Shown here: piece after piece, positions 35,211 through 43,072 of the stretch | How positions within the stretch are numbered: position 1 is the stretch's first letter | How the letters are laid out: the number at the start of each line of letters is the position of its first letter | Source of the DNA: Paraburkholderia phenoliruptrix | GTDB lineage: Bacteria; Pseudomonadota; Gammaproteobacteria; Burkholderiales; Burkholderiaceae | Direction of reading: 5' to 3' | Length of the DNA stretch: 64,000 nt | Assembly: GCF_902859825.1 (NCBI RefSeq) | Contig: NZ_CADIKB010000003.1 | Location: 186,001 to 250,000 of the forward strand | Position numbers and translations under genes: made by a program | The notes under the pieces: generated by a model | The model's input: the letters and a program-made list of their open reading frames with translations, nothing else | The model's database searches: none | What the model was told of the DNA's origin: nothing

Positions 35211-35738
35211 ATGCAGCCATCCAGCGACATCGCTTTCCGTTTCGCCGCGCCTGACGATGCCGAAACCGTTCGCACCATCGAATTCGACGCGGGCCTGCGC
35301 TTTGCGAGTGTCGGCATGGCGGGCATTGCGGATGCGCCGCCCATGAGCCTTACGCTTGTCGAGCGCAAGATTGCGGCGCGCGAGATCATCGTCGCGGTGG
35401 ATCGCGATGGGACGTCTGCCGGATTCGTGATGTTCGAACCGCAGCCCGCGCGTATCTATGTTCAGGAGCTGGACGTCCTCACTTCGCATGCAGGGCGGCG
35501 CATTGGCGCGGCGCTGATCGACGAGGTCGCGCAGCTTGCGCGTTCGCGTAGGCTCATGCAACTGAATCTGTCGACGTATCGCGAGGTGCCATGGAATGCG
35601 CCGTATTACCGGCGTCTTGGCTTTAGCGATATCGAAGAAGCCGACCTCGACGCCGCACTGATTGCGCGACGCGAAGCGCATATCGCGCGCGGTCTCGACG
35701 AATCGAAACGCGTGTTCATGCGCCGCGATCTTGGCTGA
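35211..35738 (+). CDS. GNAT-family N-acetyltransferase
   Basis: 175 residues. IAFRFAAPDDAETVRTIEFD begins the fold, IYVQELDVLTSHAGRRIGAA carries the acetyl-CoA loop (AGRRIGAAL), and WNAPYYRRLGFSDI is the C-terminal motif. The substrate is unknown. ATG 35211 has no good ribosome site, but homology starts there. It converges on the OYE gene across a shared terminator. Confidence 0.82.
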   Translation: MQPSSDIAFRFAAPDDAETVRTIEFDAGLRFASVGMAGIADAPPMSLTLVERKIAAREIIVAVDRDGTSAGFVMFEPQPARIYVQELDVLTSHAGRRIGAALIDEVAQLARSRRLMQLNLSTYREVPWNAPYYRRLGFSDIEEADLDAALIARREAHIARGLDESKRVFMRRDLG

Positions 35739-35784
35739 CACGCCAAGCCGCGCGATGCAGACGCGAGGCGTGGCGGGACGGCAC

Positions 35785-35828
35785 AAAAAAACGCGGCGGC
35801 CGCCGCCGGAGTTTTGCTCCGGCCACGC
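35785..35828 (-). terminator. Terminator of the OYE reductase gene
   Basis: On the minus strand CCGGAG/CTCCGG (35806-35811 with 35817-35822) and an adjoining GCGGCGGCCGCCGC self-complementary stem (about 35794-35807) are followed by seven T (A-run at 35785-35791 on the plus strand). It fits an intrinsic terminator for the minus-strand gene ending at 35854. Confidence 0.7.
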
Positions 35829-35853
35829 CCGCCGCTTGTTGCTTCAGTCTTGC

Positions 35854-36915
35854 TTACTCCACCGTTTCCAGCGCCGGATAATCGACGTAGCCGGTTTCGC
35901 CGCGTGCATAGTAAGTGGACGGATCGGGCTTGTTCAGCGGCGCGTTGGTCGCAAAGCGGCGCACCAGATCCGGGTTCGCGATGAACAACTGACCCCACGC
36001 CACTGCGTCCGCCTCGCCGGCGTCGAGCACTTGCTGCGCGGTCTCCTTCGTGAACTTTTCGTTCGCGATGTACGGGCCGCCGAACGCTTTCTTCAATTGC
36101 GGACCCAGGCGGTCTTCGCCCAACGCTTCGCGCGCGGCAATGAACGCGATCTTGCGCTTGCCGAGTTCGCGCGCCACATAACCGAAGGTGGCTGCCGGGT
36201 TCGAGTCGCCCATGTCGTGCGCGTCGCGACGCGGCGCGAGATGCACCCCGACGCGGTTGGCGCCCCACACGTCGATGCACGCGTCGGTGATTTCGAGCAG
36301 CAAACGCGCGCGGTTTTCGATCGGGCCGCCGTATGCGTCGGTACGCTGGTTGGTGCTGTCCTGCAGGAACTGGTCGAGCAGATAGCCGTTCGCGCCGTGC
36401 ACTTCCACACCGTCGAATCCTGCTGCTTTCGCGTTCTCCGCGCCCTTGCGGAACGCCTCGACAATGCCGGCGATTTCATCGAGTTCCAGCGCGCGCGGCG
36501 TCACATACGGACGCTCGGGGCGCACGAGGCTCACGTGGCCTTTCGCTGCGATGGCGCTCGGCGCGACCGGCAGTTCGCCGTTCAGGAACAGCGGATCGGA
36601 AATGCGGCCCACGTGCCACAGCTGCAGGAAGATCTTGCCGCCTGCAGCGTGCACGGCCTTCGTCACGAGCTTCCAGCCTTCCACCTGTTGCTGCGACCAG
36701 ATACCCGGCGTTTCGGCATAGCCCACGCCTTGCGGCGTGACGGAGGTCGCTTCGCTAATGATGAGGCCCGCCGTTGCGCGCTCGGCGTAGTACTTCGCCA
36801 TCAGCGCGTTCGGCACGCGGATTTCCTCGGCGCGCTGGCGCGTAAGCGGCGCCATGATGATGCGGTTGGACAACGTGAGGTCGCCAATTTGCAGCGGATC
36901 GAAAAGAGTCGGCAT
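35854..36915 (-). CDS. nemA: OYE-family NADPH-dependent flavin ene-reductase (NemA-like)
   Basis: 353 residues, a complete FMN-binding TIM barrel. MPTLFDPLQIGDLTLSNRII starts the barrel, and GFDGVEVHGANGYLLDQFLQ carries the His/Asn pair that binds the enone oxygen. ENRARLLLEITDACIDVWGA and the late AWGQLFIANPDLVRRF phosphate-binding part complete it. Such enzymes reduce activated C=C bonds, N-ethylmaleimide and nitro-esters using NAD(P)H. It lies 91 bases downstream of an ArsR-type regulator on the same strand, probably as one transcript. Confidence 0.92.
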   Translation of the reverse strand: MPTLFDPLQIGDLTLSNRIIMAPLTRQRAEEIRVPNALMAKYYAERATAGLIISEATSVTPQGVGYAETPGIWSQQQVEGWKLVTKAVHAAGGKIFLQLWHVGRISDPLFLNGELPVAPSAIAAKGHVSLVRPERPYVTPRALELDEIAGIVEAFRKGAENAKAAGFDGVEVHGANGYLLDQFLQDSTNQRTDAYGGPIENRARLLLEITDACIDVWGANRVGVHLAPRRDAHDMGDSNPAATFGYVARELGKRKIAFIAAREALGEDRLGPQLKKAFGGPYIANEKFTKETAQQVLDAGEADAVAWGQLFIANPDLVRRFATNAPLNKPDPSTYYARGETGYVDYPALETVE

Positions 36916-37006
36916 AAATGTTCACCTTTGGCGAAGGCGCGGACGCCTTGCCGAAAAATAGTTGCGCGGCAACGAGAAGTGAAGGAAAGCGGCGATGCGA
37001 GACGGC

Positions 37007-37324
37007 TCAGAGCTTCGAGTTCATATGCTCGAGAAACGCCTGAATAACGGGCTCGTTGCGTTTGAAGAACACCCATTGCCCCACACGTTTCGACGTGACG
37101 AGTCCGGCGCGCTGCAACGCCGCGAGGTGAGCCGACACGGTGGACTGCGAGAGCCCGCAGCGCGCGTCGATCTTGCCCGCGCAAACGCCATGGTCGAGCG
37201 GGAGCTCCTGATCGGCGAAATGCGCATACGGCTCGCGCAGCCAGCCAAGAATCTCGCGACGCACCGGATTGGCGAGCGCCTTGTGGATCGCGTCGATGTC
37301 CGGCGCGATGGGGGTTCGTTTCAT
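37007..37324 (-). CDS. ArsR-family winged-helix regulator
   Basis: 105 residues: IHKALANPVRREILGWLREP opens the winged helix, LSQSTVSAHLAALQRAGLVT is the recognition helix region, and RVGQWVFFKRNEPVIQAFLE is the wing and end. There is no classic CxC metal site. Cys48 and Cys56 flank the recognition region and could act as thiol sensors of electrophiles, which would suit control of an ene-reductase. That is inference. A perfect palindrome lies about 82 bases upstream. Confidence 0.87.
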   Translation of the reverse strand: MKRTPIAPDIDAIHKALANPVRREILGWLREPYAHFADQELPLDHGVCAGKIDARCGLSQSTVSAHLAALQRAGLVTSKRVGQWVFFKRNEPVIQAFLEHMNSKL

Positions 37325-37406
37325 TCGTCAACTACCGTCATGCTGTTCAACAGTCAGGCGCGCGGCGGCGGCCGCCGGACGCCTCTATCGCTACGGAACG
37401 GAGTAT

Positions 37407-37426
37407 ATATCGTAATTTTACGATAT
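37407..37426. promoter_or_regulatory. Palindromic operator upstream of arsR-OYE
   Basis: ATATCGTAA (37407-37415), TT, TTACGATAT (37418-37426): a perfect 9-2-9 palindrome, strikingly AT-rich in GC-rich DNA. It lies in the 311-base gap between the ArsR start (37324) and the divergent MFS start (37636), and nothing else coding is visible in that gap. It is the obvious binding site for the adjacent ArsR protein, giving autoregulation of arsR-OYE and perhaps control of the MFS gene. Confidence 0.75.
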
Positions 37427-37635
37427 GCATGGAGGCACTACTCGCGGTGGGGGAATGGCCTTGTCGACCCACTCCGCGCAGGCACAAGCCGCGCGCGCAT
37501 CCGCCGCAATCCGATACTCACGGCCTTATCCCCGGTATCCGCAATTGCCGATCTCCGATGCTCAGCGCCTTTGCCGCATACAATGCGAGACGAACAAGGG
37601 TCGCCTTCGCCGAACCTTAAAAACGCACGCCATCG

Positions 37636-38922
37636 ATGACAACCCCCGAAACGCCTCGCAACCTTCAGCACGCACAGTCCGGCGCGCCCGCGCGCGCTGC
37701 CGCGGACACGCCGGCGCCCCACGATTCGCGCGCCCGTACGATCGCGCTGGCGGCGAGCCTTGCCTTGATCGCCTTCTCGTTACGCACGCCGATTACGAGC
37801 GTGGGTCCCATACTGCTCGAAGCGGTGCGGGCGACTCATCTGTCGCGCACCGGCGCGAGCGTGCTGACCACCTTGCCGTCGCTGTGCTTCGGCCTGTTCG
37901 GACCGCTTGCGCCGTTGCTCGCACGGCGCCTCGGCAGTGAGCGCGCATTGCTCGCGCTGCTGATACTGCTGACACTCGGCACCGCGTTGCGGGTCGTCCC
38001 AGCATGGCAGGTGCTGTATGTCGGTCAGATCGTGGCCTGTTTTGCCATCGGCCTGATGAACGTGCTGCTGCCGGGCGTGGTGAAGCGCGACTTTCCGCAT
38101 CATGTCGCGTTGATGACGGGGATCTACAGCGCCGCCATGTGCGCGGGCGCCGCCGCGGCCGCGGCGGCCACCGTGCCCGCCGCCAACGCGATCGGGCATC
38201 TGTTCGGCGGCGCGGGCGGCAACGCGTGGGCGTGGGCATTGGCACTGTGGGCCTTGCCGGTTGCGCTCGCGACGCTCGTGTGGGGCGTGCGTCTGCCCGC
38301 CAGGGCCTCGCATACTGCAAGACGCGTCCATGTGGTGAGCGGACTGTGGCGAGACCCGCTGGCGTGGAAGGTCACGCTGTTCATGGGGTCGCAATCGTCG
38401 CTGGCTTATATCGTGTTCGGCTGGCTGCCGACAGTGCTTCGCACGCGCGGCATGAGCGCTGTCGACGCCGGATTCATGCTGTCGCTGAGCGTCGTCACGC
38501 AGGCGGTTGCGTCGCTCTTGCTGCCGTTTCTGCTTGCTCGTCTGCGCGATCAGCGCGTGGTGAATGTGAGTGCGCTGCTGTTGACGGGCGTGGGGTTGAT
38601 GGGCTGCTTCTTCGCACCTCTATCCACCATATGGATAGCCGCACTGCTGCTCGGCATGGCGCAGGGCGCGTCGTTCACGCTGGCGCTCACCGTTATCGGC
38701 CTGCGTTCGTACGACTCGCACGTGGCCGCGCAGCTATCGAGCATGGCTCAAGGCATCGGCTATCTGATCGCGTCATGTGGACCGTTCATTGCCGGATCGC
38801 TGCTCCATGCAACCGGTTCGCTGAACAGCCTGGCCGCGCTATGTGCAGGCGTATGCGTGGTGTCGGCCTGGTTCGGTTACGCGGCGGGGCGGCCGGAGCA
38901 TGTCAAGGCGCACGTCGAGTAG
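37636..38922 (+). CDS. CynX/NimT-type MFS transporter
   Basis: 428 residues, twelve predicted membrane helices. LALIAFSLRTPITSVGPILL in helix 1 and VKRDFPHHVALMTGIYSAAM in helices 4-5 are the signature blocks of the CynX/NimT (cyanate and 2-nitroimidazole transporter-like) family. The substrate is not deducible. ATG 37636 begins a hydrophilic 30-residue leader before helix 1. It is divergent from the arsR-OYE pair, so it may share the operator between them. Confidence 0.87.
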   Translation: MTTPETPRNLQHAQSGAPARAAADTPAPHDSRARTIALAASLALIAFSLRTPITSVGPILLEAVRATHLSRTGASVLTTLPSLCFGLFGPLAPLLARRLGSERALLALLILLTLGTALRVVPAWQVLYVGQIVACFAIGLMNVLLPGVVKRDFPHHVALMTGIYSAAMCAGAAAAAAATVPAANAIGHLFGGAGGNAWAWALALWALPVALATLVWGVRLPARASHTARRVHVVSGLWRDPLAWKVTLFMGSQSSLAYIVFGWLPTVLRTRGMSAVDAGFMLSLSVVTQAVASLLLPFLLARLRDQRVVNVSALLLTGVGLMGCFFAPLSTIWIAALLLGMAQGASFTLALTVIGLRSYDSHVAAQLSSMAQGIGYLIASCGPFIAGSLLHATGSLNSLAALCAGVCVVSAWFGYAAGRPEHVKAHVE

Positions 38923-38925
38923 GCG

Positions 38926-39342
38926 TTACACAGGGCCGCCGTGACGGGCAACGGCCCGTTCTTGTTCGACGCGAGCGGTGACGTCACGCGCCACGGCCAC
39001 GGAGCCGCACGCGCTGCCGTCTGCATCGACGACCAGCGCGAAGGTCATCTCCACATAGAGTTTGCGGCCTTCCTTGTGGATCGCGCTCGTCAGGGTCGCG
39101 CGGCCGTGCGTCCTGGTCACGCCGCTTGCCATGGCCGCCTCGAAGCCGCGCCAGTGCGCCGCGCGCAAACGTTCGGGGATGATCATATCGAGATTCTGGC
39201 CGAGCGCCTCGGCGGCGCTGTGGCCGAACAGTGCGGCGGCGGCGCGGTTCCAGCGCACGATGGTGCCGGAGCGGTCCGCGTAGATGGCGGCATCGGCCAT
39301 CTGATCGAATATCCATTCCGCTAGTGCTGGCGCTTCTGTCAT
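38926..39342 (-). CDS. Stand-alone PAS domain protein
   Basis: 138 residues consisting of one PAS domain: AEWIFDQMADAAIYADRSGT, IVRWNRAAAALFGHSAAEAL, DMIIPERLRAAHWRGFEAAM, ending VAVARDVTARVEQE. No output domain is attached, so it would act by binding a partner. AGGAG precedes ATG 39342. It overlaps nothing and ends four bases from the end of the convergent MFS gene. Confidence 0.87.
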   Translation of the reverse strand: MTEAPALAEWIFDQMADAAIYADRSGTIVRWNRAAAALFGHSAAEALGQNLDMIIPERLRAAHWRGFEAAMASGVTRTHGRATLTSAIHKEGRKLYVEMTFALVVDADGSACGSVAVARDVTARVEQERAVARHGGPV

Positions 39343-39485
39343 ACGCTCACTCCTGAATGGCAGAGAATCATGCAGACTTCGGTGGGCGAACGGTTTTCCG
39401 TCGACGGGGCGGGAAAAAGCCGCGCCCTTCGTTGAGCCAGACAAAGAAGCGGCGTGCCCGAAGCTGCCGGACAACGCCTGGCCGA

Positions 39486-40604
39486 TCACATCGCCATGAC
39501 GGATTCCGGCGACTCCCACGTGTAGTCGAGCGCCTCCGCCACTTCGCGGCAGGTCACCTTGCCGAGCGCGACATTCAGGCCGTTACGAAGATGCGCGTCG
39601 TCCTGCAATGCCTTGCGCCAGCCTTTGTCCGCGATTTGCAGCGCGAACGGCAGCGTTGCGTTGTTCAGCGCATACGTCGAGGTGCGCGGCACGCCGCCCG
39701 GCATGTTCGCGACGCAGTAGTGCACCACGTCGCCCACTCTGTAGGTCGGCTCGGCATGCGTGGTGGGCCTCGCCGTCTCGCAGCAGCCGCCTTGATCGAT
39801 AGCCACGTCGACGATCGCGGCGCCCGGCTGCATGGCTTCGACCATCGCGCGTGTCACGAGTTTCGGCGCGGCCGCGCCGGGAATCAGCACGCCGCCGATG
39901 ACGAGATCGGCTTCGAGCACGTGTTTTTCGACATTGTCCTGATTCGAAAACACGGTCATCACGCGGGCGCCGAGCAGACGGTCCATGCGCCGCAATGCGT
40001 CCAGATTGCGATCGATCACCGCGACCTGAGCACCGGTGCCCACGGCAATCTGCGCGGCGTTCGAGCCGACCACGCCCGCGCCGAGAATTACGATTTTCGC
40101 CGATGGCACGCCCGCAACGCCGCCAAGCAGAATGCCCTTGCCGCCATGCGCACGCTCCAGACAAAACGCGCCTGCCTGAATGGACATGCGGCCCGCAACC
40201 TCGGACATGGGAGCGAGCAACGGCAAGCCGCCGGCTGCTTGCGTGACGGTCTCATAGGCAATGCAGACGGCGTTGCTCTTCACGAGATCGGCGCATTGCG
40301 CCGGGTCCGGCGCAAGATGCAGATAGGTGAAGAGGATCTGGCCTTCGCGCAGCATGGCGCGCTCGCCCGCCTGCGGCTCTTTCACCTTGATGATCAACTC
40401 CGCCGTTGCGAACACCTCTTCGGCGCGCGGCACGATCTTCGCGCCGGCCTTTTCATAGACTGCGTCCGATGCGCCGATGCCGTTGCCGGCGCCTGTTTCG
40501 ACAGTGACCGTATGCCCGTGCGCTACCATTTCGCGGACCGACGACGGTGTCAGTCCCACACGGTATTCGTGGTTCTTGATTTCCTTTGGAACGCCAACGT
40601 GCAT
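39486..40604 (-). CDS. ald: Alanine dehydrogenase
   Basis: 372 residues, standard family length. MHVGVPKEIKNHEYRVGLTP starts the catalytic domain with the substrate Arg and Lys. IIKVKEPQAGE holds the catalytic Lys, YLHLAPDP the catalytic His region, and VILGAGVVGSNAAQIAVGTG the NAD-binding loop. It interconverts L-alanine with pyruvate and ammonia in the cytoplasm. GGAGG precedes ATG 40604. No adjacent Lrp/AsnC regulator is present in this window. Confidence 0.95.
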   Translation of the reverse strand: MHVGVPKEIKNHEYRVGLTPSSVREMVAHGHTVTVETGAGNGIGASDAVYEKAGAKIVPRAEEVFATAELIIKVKEPQAGERAMLREGQILFTYLHLAPDPAQCADLVKSNAVCIAYETVTQAAGGLPLLAPMSEVAGRMSIQAGAFCLERAHGGKGILLGGVAGVPSAKIVILGAGVVGSNAAQIAVGTGAQVAVIDRNLDALRRMDRLLGARVMTVFSNQDNVEKHVLEADLVIGGVLIPGAAAPKLVTRAMVEAMQPGAAIVDVAIDQGGCCETARPTTHAEPTYRVGDVVHYCVANMPGGVPRTSTYALNNATLPFALQIADKGWRKALQDDAHLRNGLNVALGKVTCREVAEALDYTWESPESVMAM

Positions 40605-40939
40605 GTCATCCTCCAGTTGCGGATAAACCGCTCTGTGATTTTTTTGTGCGCTGCGGCAATGCGGCGAGCGCCGCCGGCGCCTGCGTCGCCATGACAGCTT
40701 GCGCAGACGTGGCGCATGCAGCGCGCGGCGGCGTCGTGAACCAGCATACGCCCGATTGCCGCGTACCGCTGGCCTTGCCCCGAAGGCAATTAGAGCCGGT
40801 GGCTGGGCGGCGATCAGTTCGTCAGCGATCATAGCGGGGCGCTGGTCCGTGAAAATCCAGCGACGGATTTTCGAAGCTGCTCCGTTCAAGAGGAAACGAA
40901 GCCGCATCGTGCTTCGATATTCAAACGGGAGAAACCAGC
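40605..40939. other. Intergenic region with a possible cytochrome c remnant
   Basis: 335 bases between the divergent ald and WXXGXW genes. On the minus strand, around 40655-40745, one frame reads MRHVCASCHGDAGAGGARRI followed by AAAHKKITERF. CASCHGDAGAGG is a typical class I cytochrome c heme motif, but no complete domain or signal surrounds it. Either a decayed fragment or chance. Promoters for both flanking genes must also lie here; none is clear. Confidence 0.3.
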
Positions 40940-41260
40940 ATGACATCGACAAAACCGCTTCGGCTCGCGAGCCTCGTGCTTGCCGCCGCATTAGCCTCTG
41001 GCGCTGCGCTCACCTCGGCGCCCGCGCTCGCGCAGGCCGTGATCGTCGCGCCGGTGGCGCCGCCGCCGCCGCGCGTCGAGGTCGTGCCGGCGCCGCGCGC
41101 GGGCTACGTGTGGGATCAGGGCCGCTGGCGTTGGTATCGCGGCCGCTATGTGTGGGTGCCCGGCCATTGGCAGACGGTGCGCCCCGGCTATCACTGGGTG
41201 CCCGGCCATTGGGTGCAGCGCGGTCCGCACTGGCGCTGGGTCGAAGGTCATTGGGCGTGA
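40940..41260 (+). CDS. Exported WXXGXW-repeat protein (BcpO-related)
   Basis: 106 residues. A signal peptide (LASLVLAAALASGAALTSAP, cleavage near ALA-Q) is followed by a Pro/Val linker and four WxxGxW repeats: WDQGRW, WVPGHW, WVPGHW and WVEGHW. This is the YXWXXGXW repeat family, exported and common in Burkholderia, of unknown function; a wall or outer-membrane role is likely. GGGAG lies before the ATG. Confidence 0.87.
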   Translation: MTSTKPLRLASLVLAAALASGAALTSAPALAQAVIVAPVAPPPPRVEVVPAPRAGYVWDQGRWRWYRGRYVWVPGHWQTVRPGYHWVPGHWVQRGPHWRWVEGHWA

Positions 41261-41291
41261 ACGGCTTTGCGCAACCTGTCAGGCGACTGTC

Positions 41292-41393
41292 ATGAAAACA
41301 CTTGTGATATTCCTGCTTGCGGCGATGTTGGCGGGCTGTGTGGTGTATCCAGCGCGGCCGGTCTACTATCGTCCGGCAGTCGTCGTGTATTGA
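41292..41393 (+). CDS. Tiny lipoprotein
   Basis: 33 residues: MKTLVIFLLAAMLAGCVVYP then ARPVYYRPAVVVY. The lipobox LAGC at residues 13-16 is canonical, leaving an 18-residue mature peptide rich in Tyr, Val and Pro. Such mini-lipoproteins are common near WXXGXW genes. It follows the repeat-protein gene by 31 bases and is probably co-transcribed. Confidence 0.75.
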   Translation: MKTLVIFLLAAMLAGCVVYPARPVYYRPAVVVY

Positions 41394-41505
41394 TGGCGGC
41401 GGTTCCGACTGCCGCGCGCATCGGGCCACCGTTGCGCGCGCAACCAAACTGCGAGGTTGAAGCCGACGTGAATTGCACCGCACGTGCGCCCGGGAGCGCC
41501 ACGCC

Positions 41506-42066
41506 TTGAGCGAACGCGACCCGGACGCGGAGTTGCTCGAACAGGTCGGCCGTCATGACGCGGCGGCCGTGCGCACGCTCGTCGCGCGCAAACTGCCGCG
41601 TCTGCTCGCGTTCGCCACCCGCATGCTGGGCGATCGCATGGAAGCGGAAGACGTCGCGCAGGAGGTGTTCGTGCGGATCTGGAAACACGCGGCGCGCTGG
41701 CGCGAAGGCGAGGCGAAGTTCGACACGTGGGTTCATCGGGTCGCGCTCAATCTCTGTTACGACCGTTTGCGCGGCCGTCGCGAAGAGCTGCGCGACGAGC
41801 TGCCCGAAGAAGTCGATCCCGCCGCATTGCCCGATGTGCGGCTCGCAGCACGGGCTCGCGACGAGCGCATCCGTGCAGCCCTCGCCGCATTGCCCGCGCG
41901 GCAACGCGAGGCGCTGGTGCTGTGCTACTACCAGGAGATGTCGAACATCGACGCCGCCGCGCTGATGGGCATCACCGTCGATGCGCTGGAAAGCCTGCTC
42001 GCCCGCGCGCGCCGCAACCTTCGCGTTCAACTGGCCGGCAGCGGCCTTAGCAAGGACAAGTCATGA
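41506..42066 (+). CDS. ECF-type RNA polymerase sigma factor
   Basis: 186 residues. Region 2 reads RLLAFATRMLGDRMEAEDVA then QEVFVRIWKHAARW, and region 4 reads ALPARQREALVLCYYQEMSN then IDAAALMGITVDALESLLAR. Best start: TTG at 41506 with GGGAG nine bases upstream; another TTG in frame lies at 41473. The next gene overlaps its stop as ATGA and encodes a membrane-anchored partner, so the pair is likely a sigma/anti-sigma switch for the downstream envelope genes. Confidence 0.88.
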   Translation: MSERDPDAELLEQVGRHDAAAVRTLVARKLPRLLAFATRMLGDRMEAEDVAQEVFVRIWKHAARWREGEAKFDTWVHRVALNLCYDRLRGRREELRDELPEEVDPAALPDVRLAARARDERIRAALAALPARQREALVLCYYQEMSNIDAAALMGITVDALESLLARARRNLRVQLAGSGLSKDKS

Positions 42067-42479
42067 CGCCCGAAAGATTTCATCAGATCGTGGAAGCCTA
42101 TGGCGCCGATCCGCGCCGCTGGCCGTCAGCCGAGCGGGCGGCGGGGCAGGCGTGGGCGCAGAGGCATCGTCAGCAAGCCGACGCGTGGCTCGCACAAGCG
42201 GCCGCCCTCGACGCGTGGCTCGCAGCCGACGCGGCGGCGCCGCCGGACGCGGCATTGCAGCAGCGCATCGTCGCCAGTGCGCCCGCGCGTCGGCCGGCTT
42301 CACAGCGGCGCACGTGGTGGTGGTCGGGCGCGGCCGTCGCCGGCGTGGGACTGCTGGGCGGCGTGGCCGGAGCGTTGGCCGTGTCGTTTTTTGTTTTGAC
42401 GGAAGCGGTACCGTCCGTGCACGAGTCTTACCTGACATCGAGTTTCGGTGGGTCGTCCGCCGATTGGAGCGGCGAATGA
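42063..42479 (+). CDS. Putative anti-sigma factor, single membrane helix
   Basis: 138 residues. The N-terminal 85 residues are helical and cytoplasmic (MTPERFHQIVEAYGADPRRW, then AERAAGQAWAQRHRQQADAW). One membrane helix (VAGVGLLGGVAGALAVSFFV) and a short periplasmic tail follow. There is no zinc-finger HxxxCxxC, so it is not a ZAS protein. Overlap with the sigma gene by ATGA and the topology support an anti-sigma role. It overlaps the following gene by ATGA too. Confidence 0.65.
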   Translation: MTPERFHQIVEAYGADPRRWPSAERAAGQAWAQRHRQQADAWLAQAAALDAWLAADAAAPPDAALQQRIVASAPARRPASQRRTWWWSGAAVAGVGLLGGVAGALAVSFFVLTEAVPSVHESYLTSSFGGSSADWSGE

Positions 42480-42997
42480 ACAGCCGGTCGTGGAAAGTCG
42501 TGCTGGCGGTGTCGCTCGTCCTCAATGTGTTTCTGTTGGGCGCGATCGCCGGCGGCGTGTATCGATGGTATGCGGCGCGCGAAGCCGCGGCGCCGCTCGC
42601 CGCACAGCAGCGGGCCTTGCGCTTTGCCGCAGAGACGCTCTCGCCTGCGCGCCAGAAGGCCTTCGCCGACAGCCTGAAGAATGGACGTCGCGAAGGGCGC
42701 CAGTATGGGCGCGAGGCGCGCGAAGCGCGCCGCGAGGTGTTGCGTCTGCTCGCCGCGCCGCAGCTCGACCGCGCCGCGCTCGACGCAGCGCTGGCACGCA
42801 CCCGTGCGGCAGACAGCAACCTGCGCGCGACAGTGGAAAGCAGTGTGGCGGACTTCGCCGCCACACTGTCGCCGCAGGAACGCGTGGAATTCGCCGACAG
42901 CCTGCGCTTGCGCGGACAGTGGCGCGAACCGCAAGCGAATGCCAAGGGCGCCGGGCCGGCCAGTTCCGCATCCGCCAATCAAGCTGCGAGCGAGTGA
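42476..42997 (+). CDS. Periplasmic metal-resistance (CpxP/ZraP-like) protein
   Basis: 173 residues. One N-terminal membrane anchor (VVLAVSLVLNVFLLGAIAGG) is followed by a long helical periplasmic domain with FADSLKNGRREGR, REARREVLRLLAAPQLDRAA and TLSPQERVEFADSLRLR, the pattern of the Metal_resist/periplasmic heavy-metal sensor family. Such proteins bind metals or misfolded proteins and modulate envelope sensors. It is the third gene in the sigma operon (ATGA overlap). Confidence 0.8.
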   Translation: MNSRSWKVVLAVSLVLNVFLLGAIAGGVYRWYAAREAAAPLAAQQRALRFAAETLSPARQKAFADSLKNGRREGRQYGREAREARREVLRLLAAPQLDRAALDAALARTRAADSNLRATVESSVADFAATLSPQERVEFADSLRLRGQWREPQANAKGAGPASSASANQAASE

Positions 42998-43072
42998 AAA
43001 AATGGCTGATCGTGGCGACGGATCTTCTGTCGCGCGAACGTTCAAGCAGTATCGAATGCCGAAGAGGGCTGT

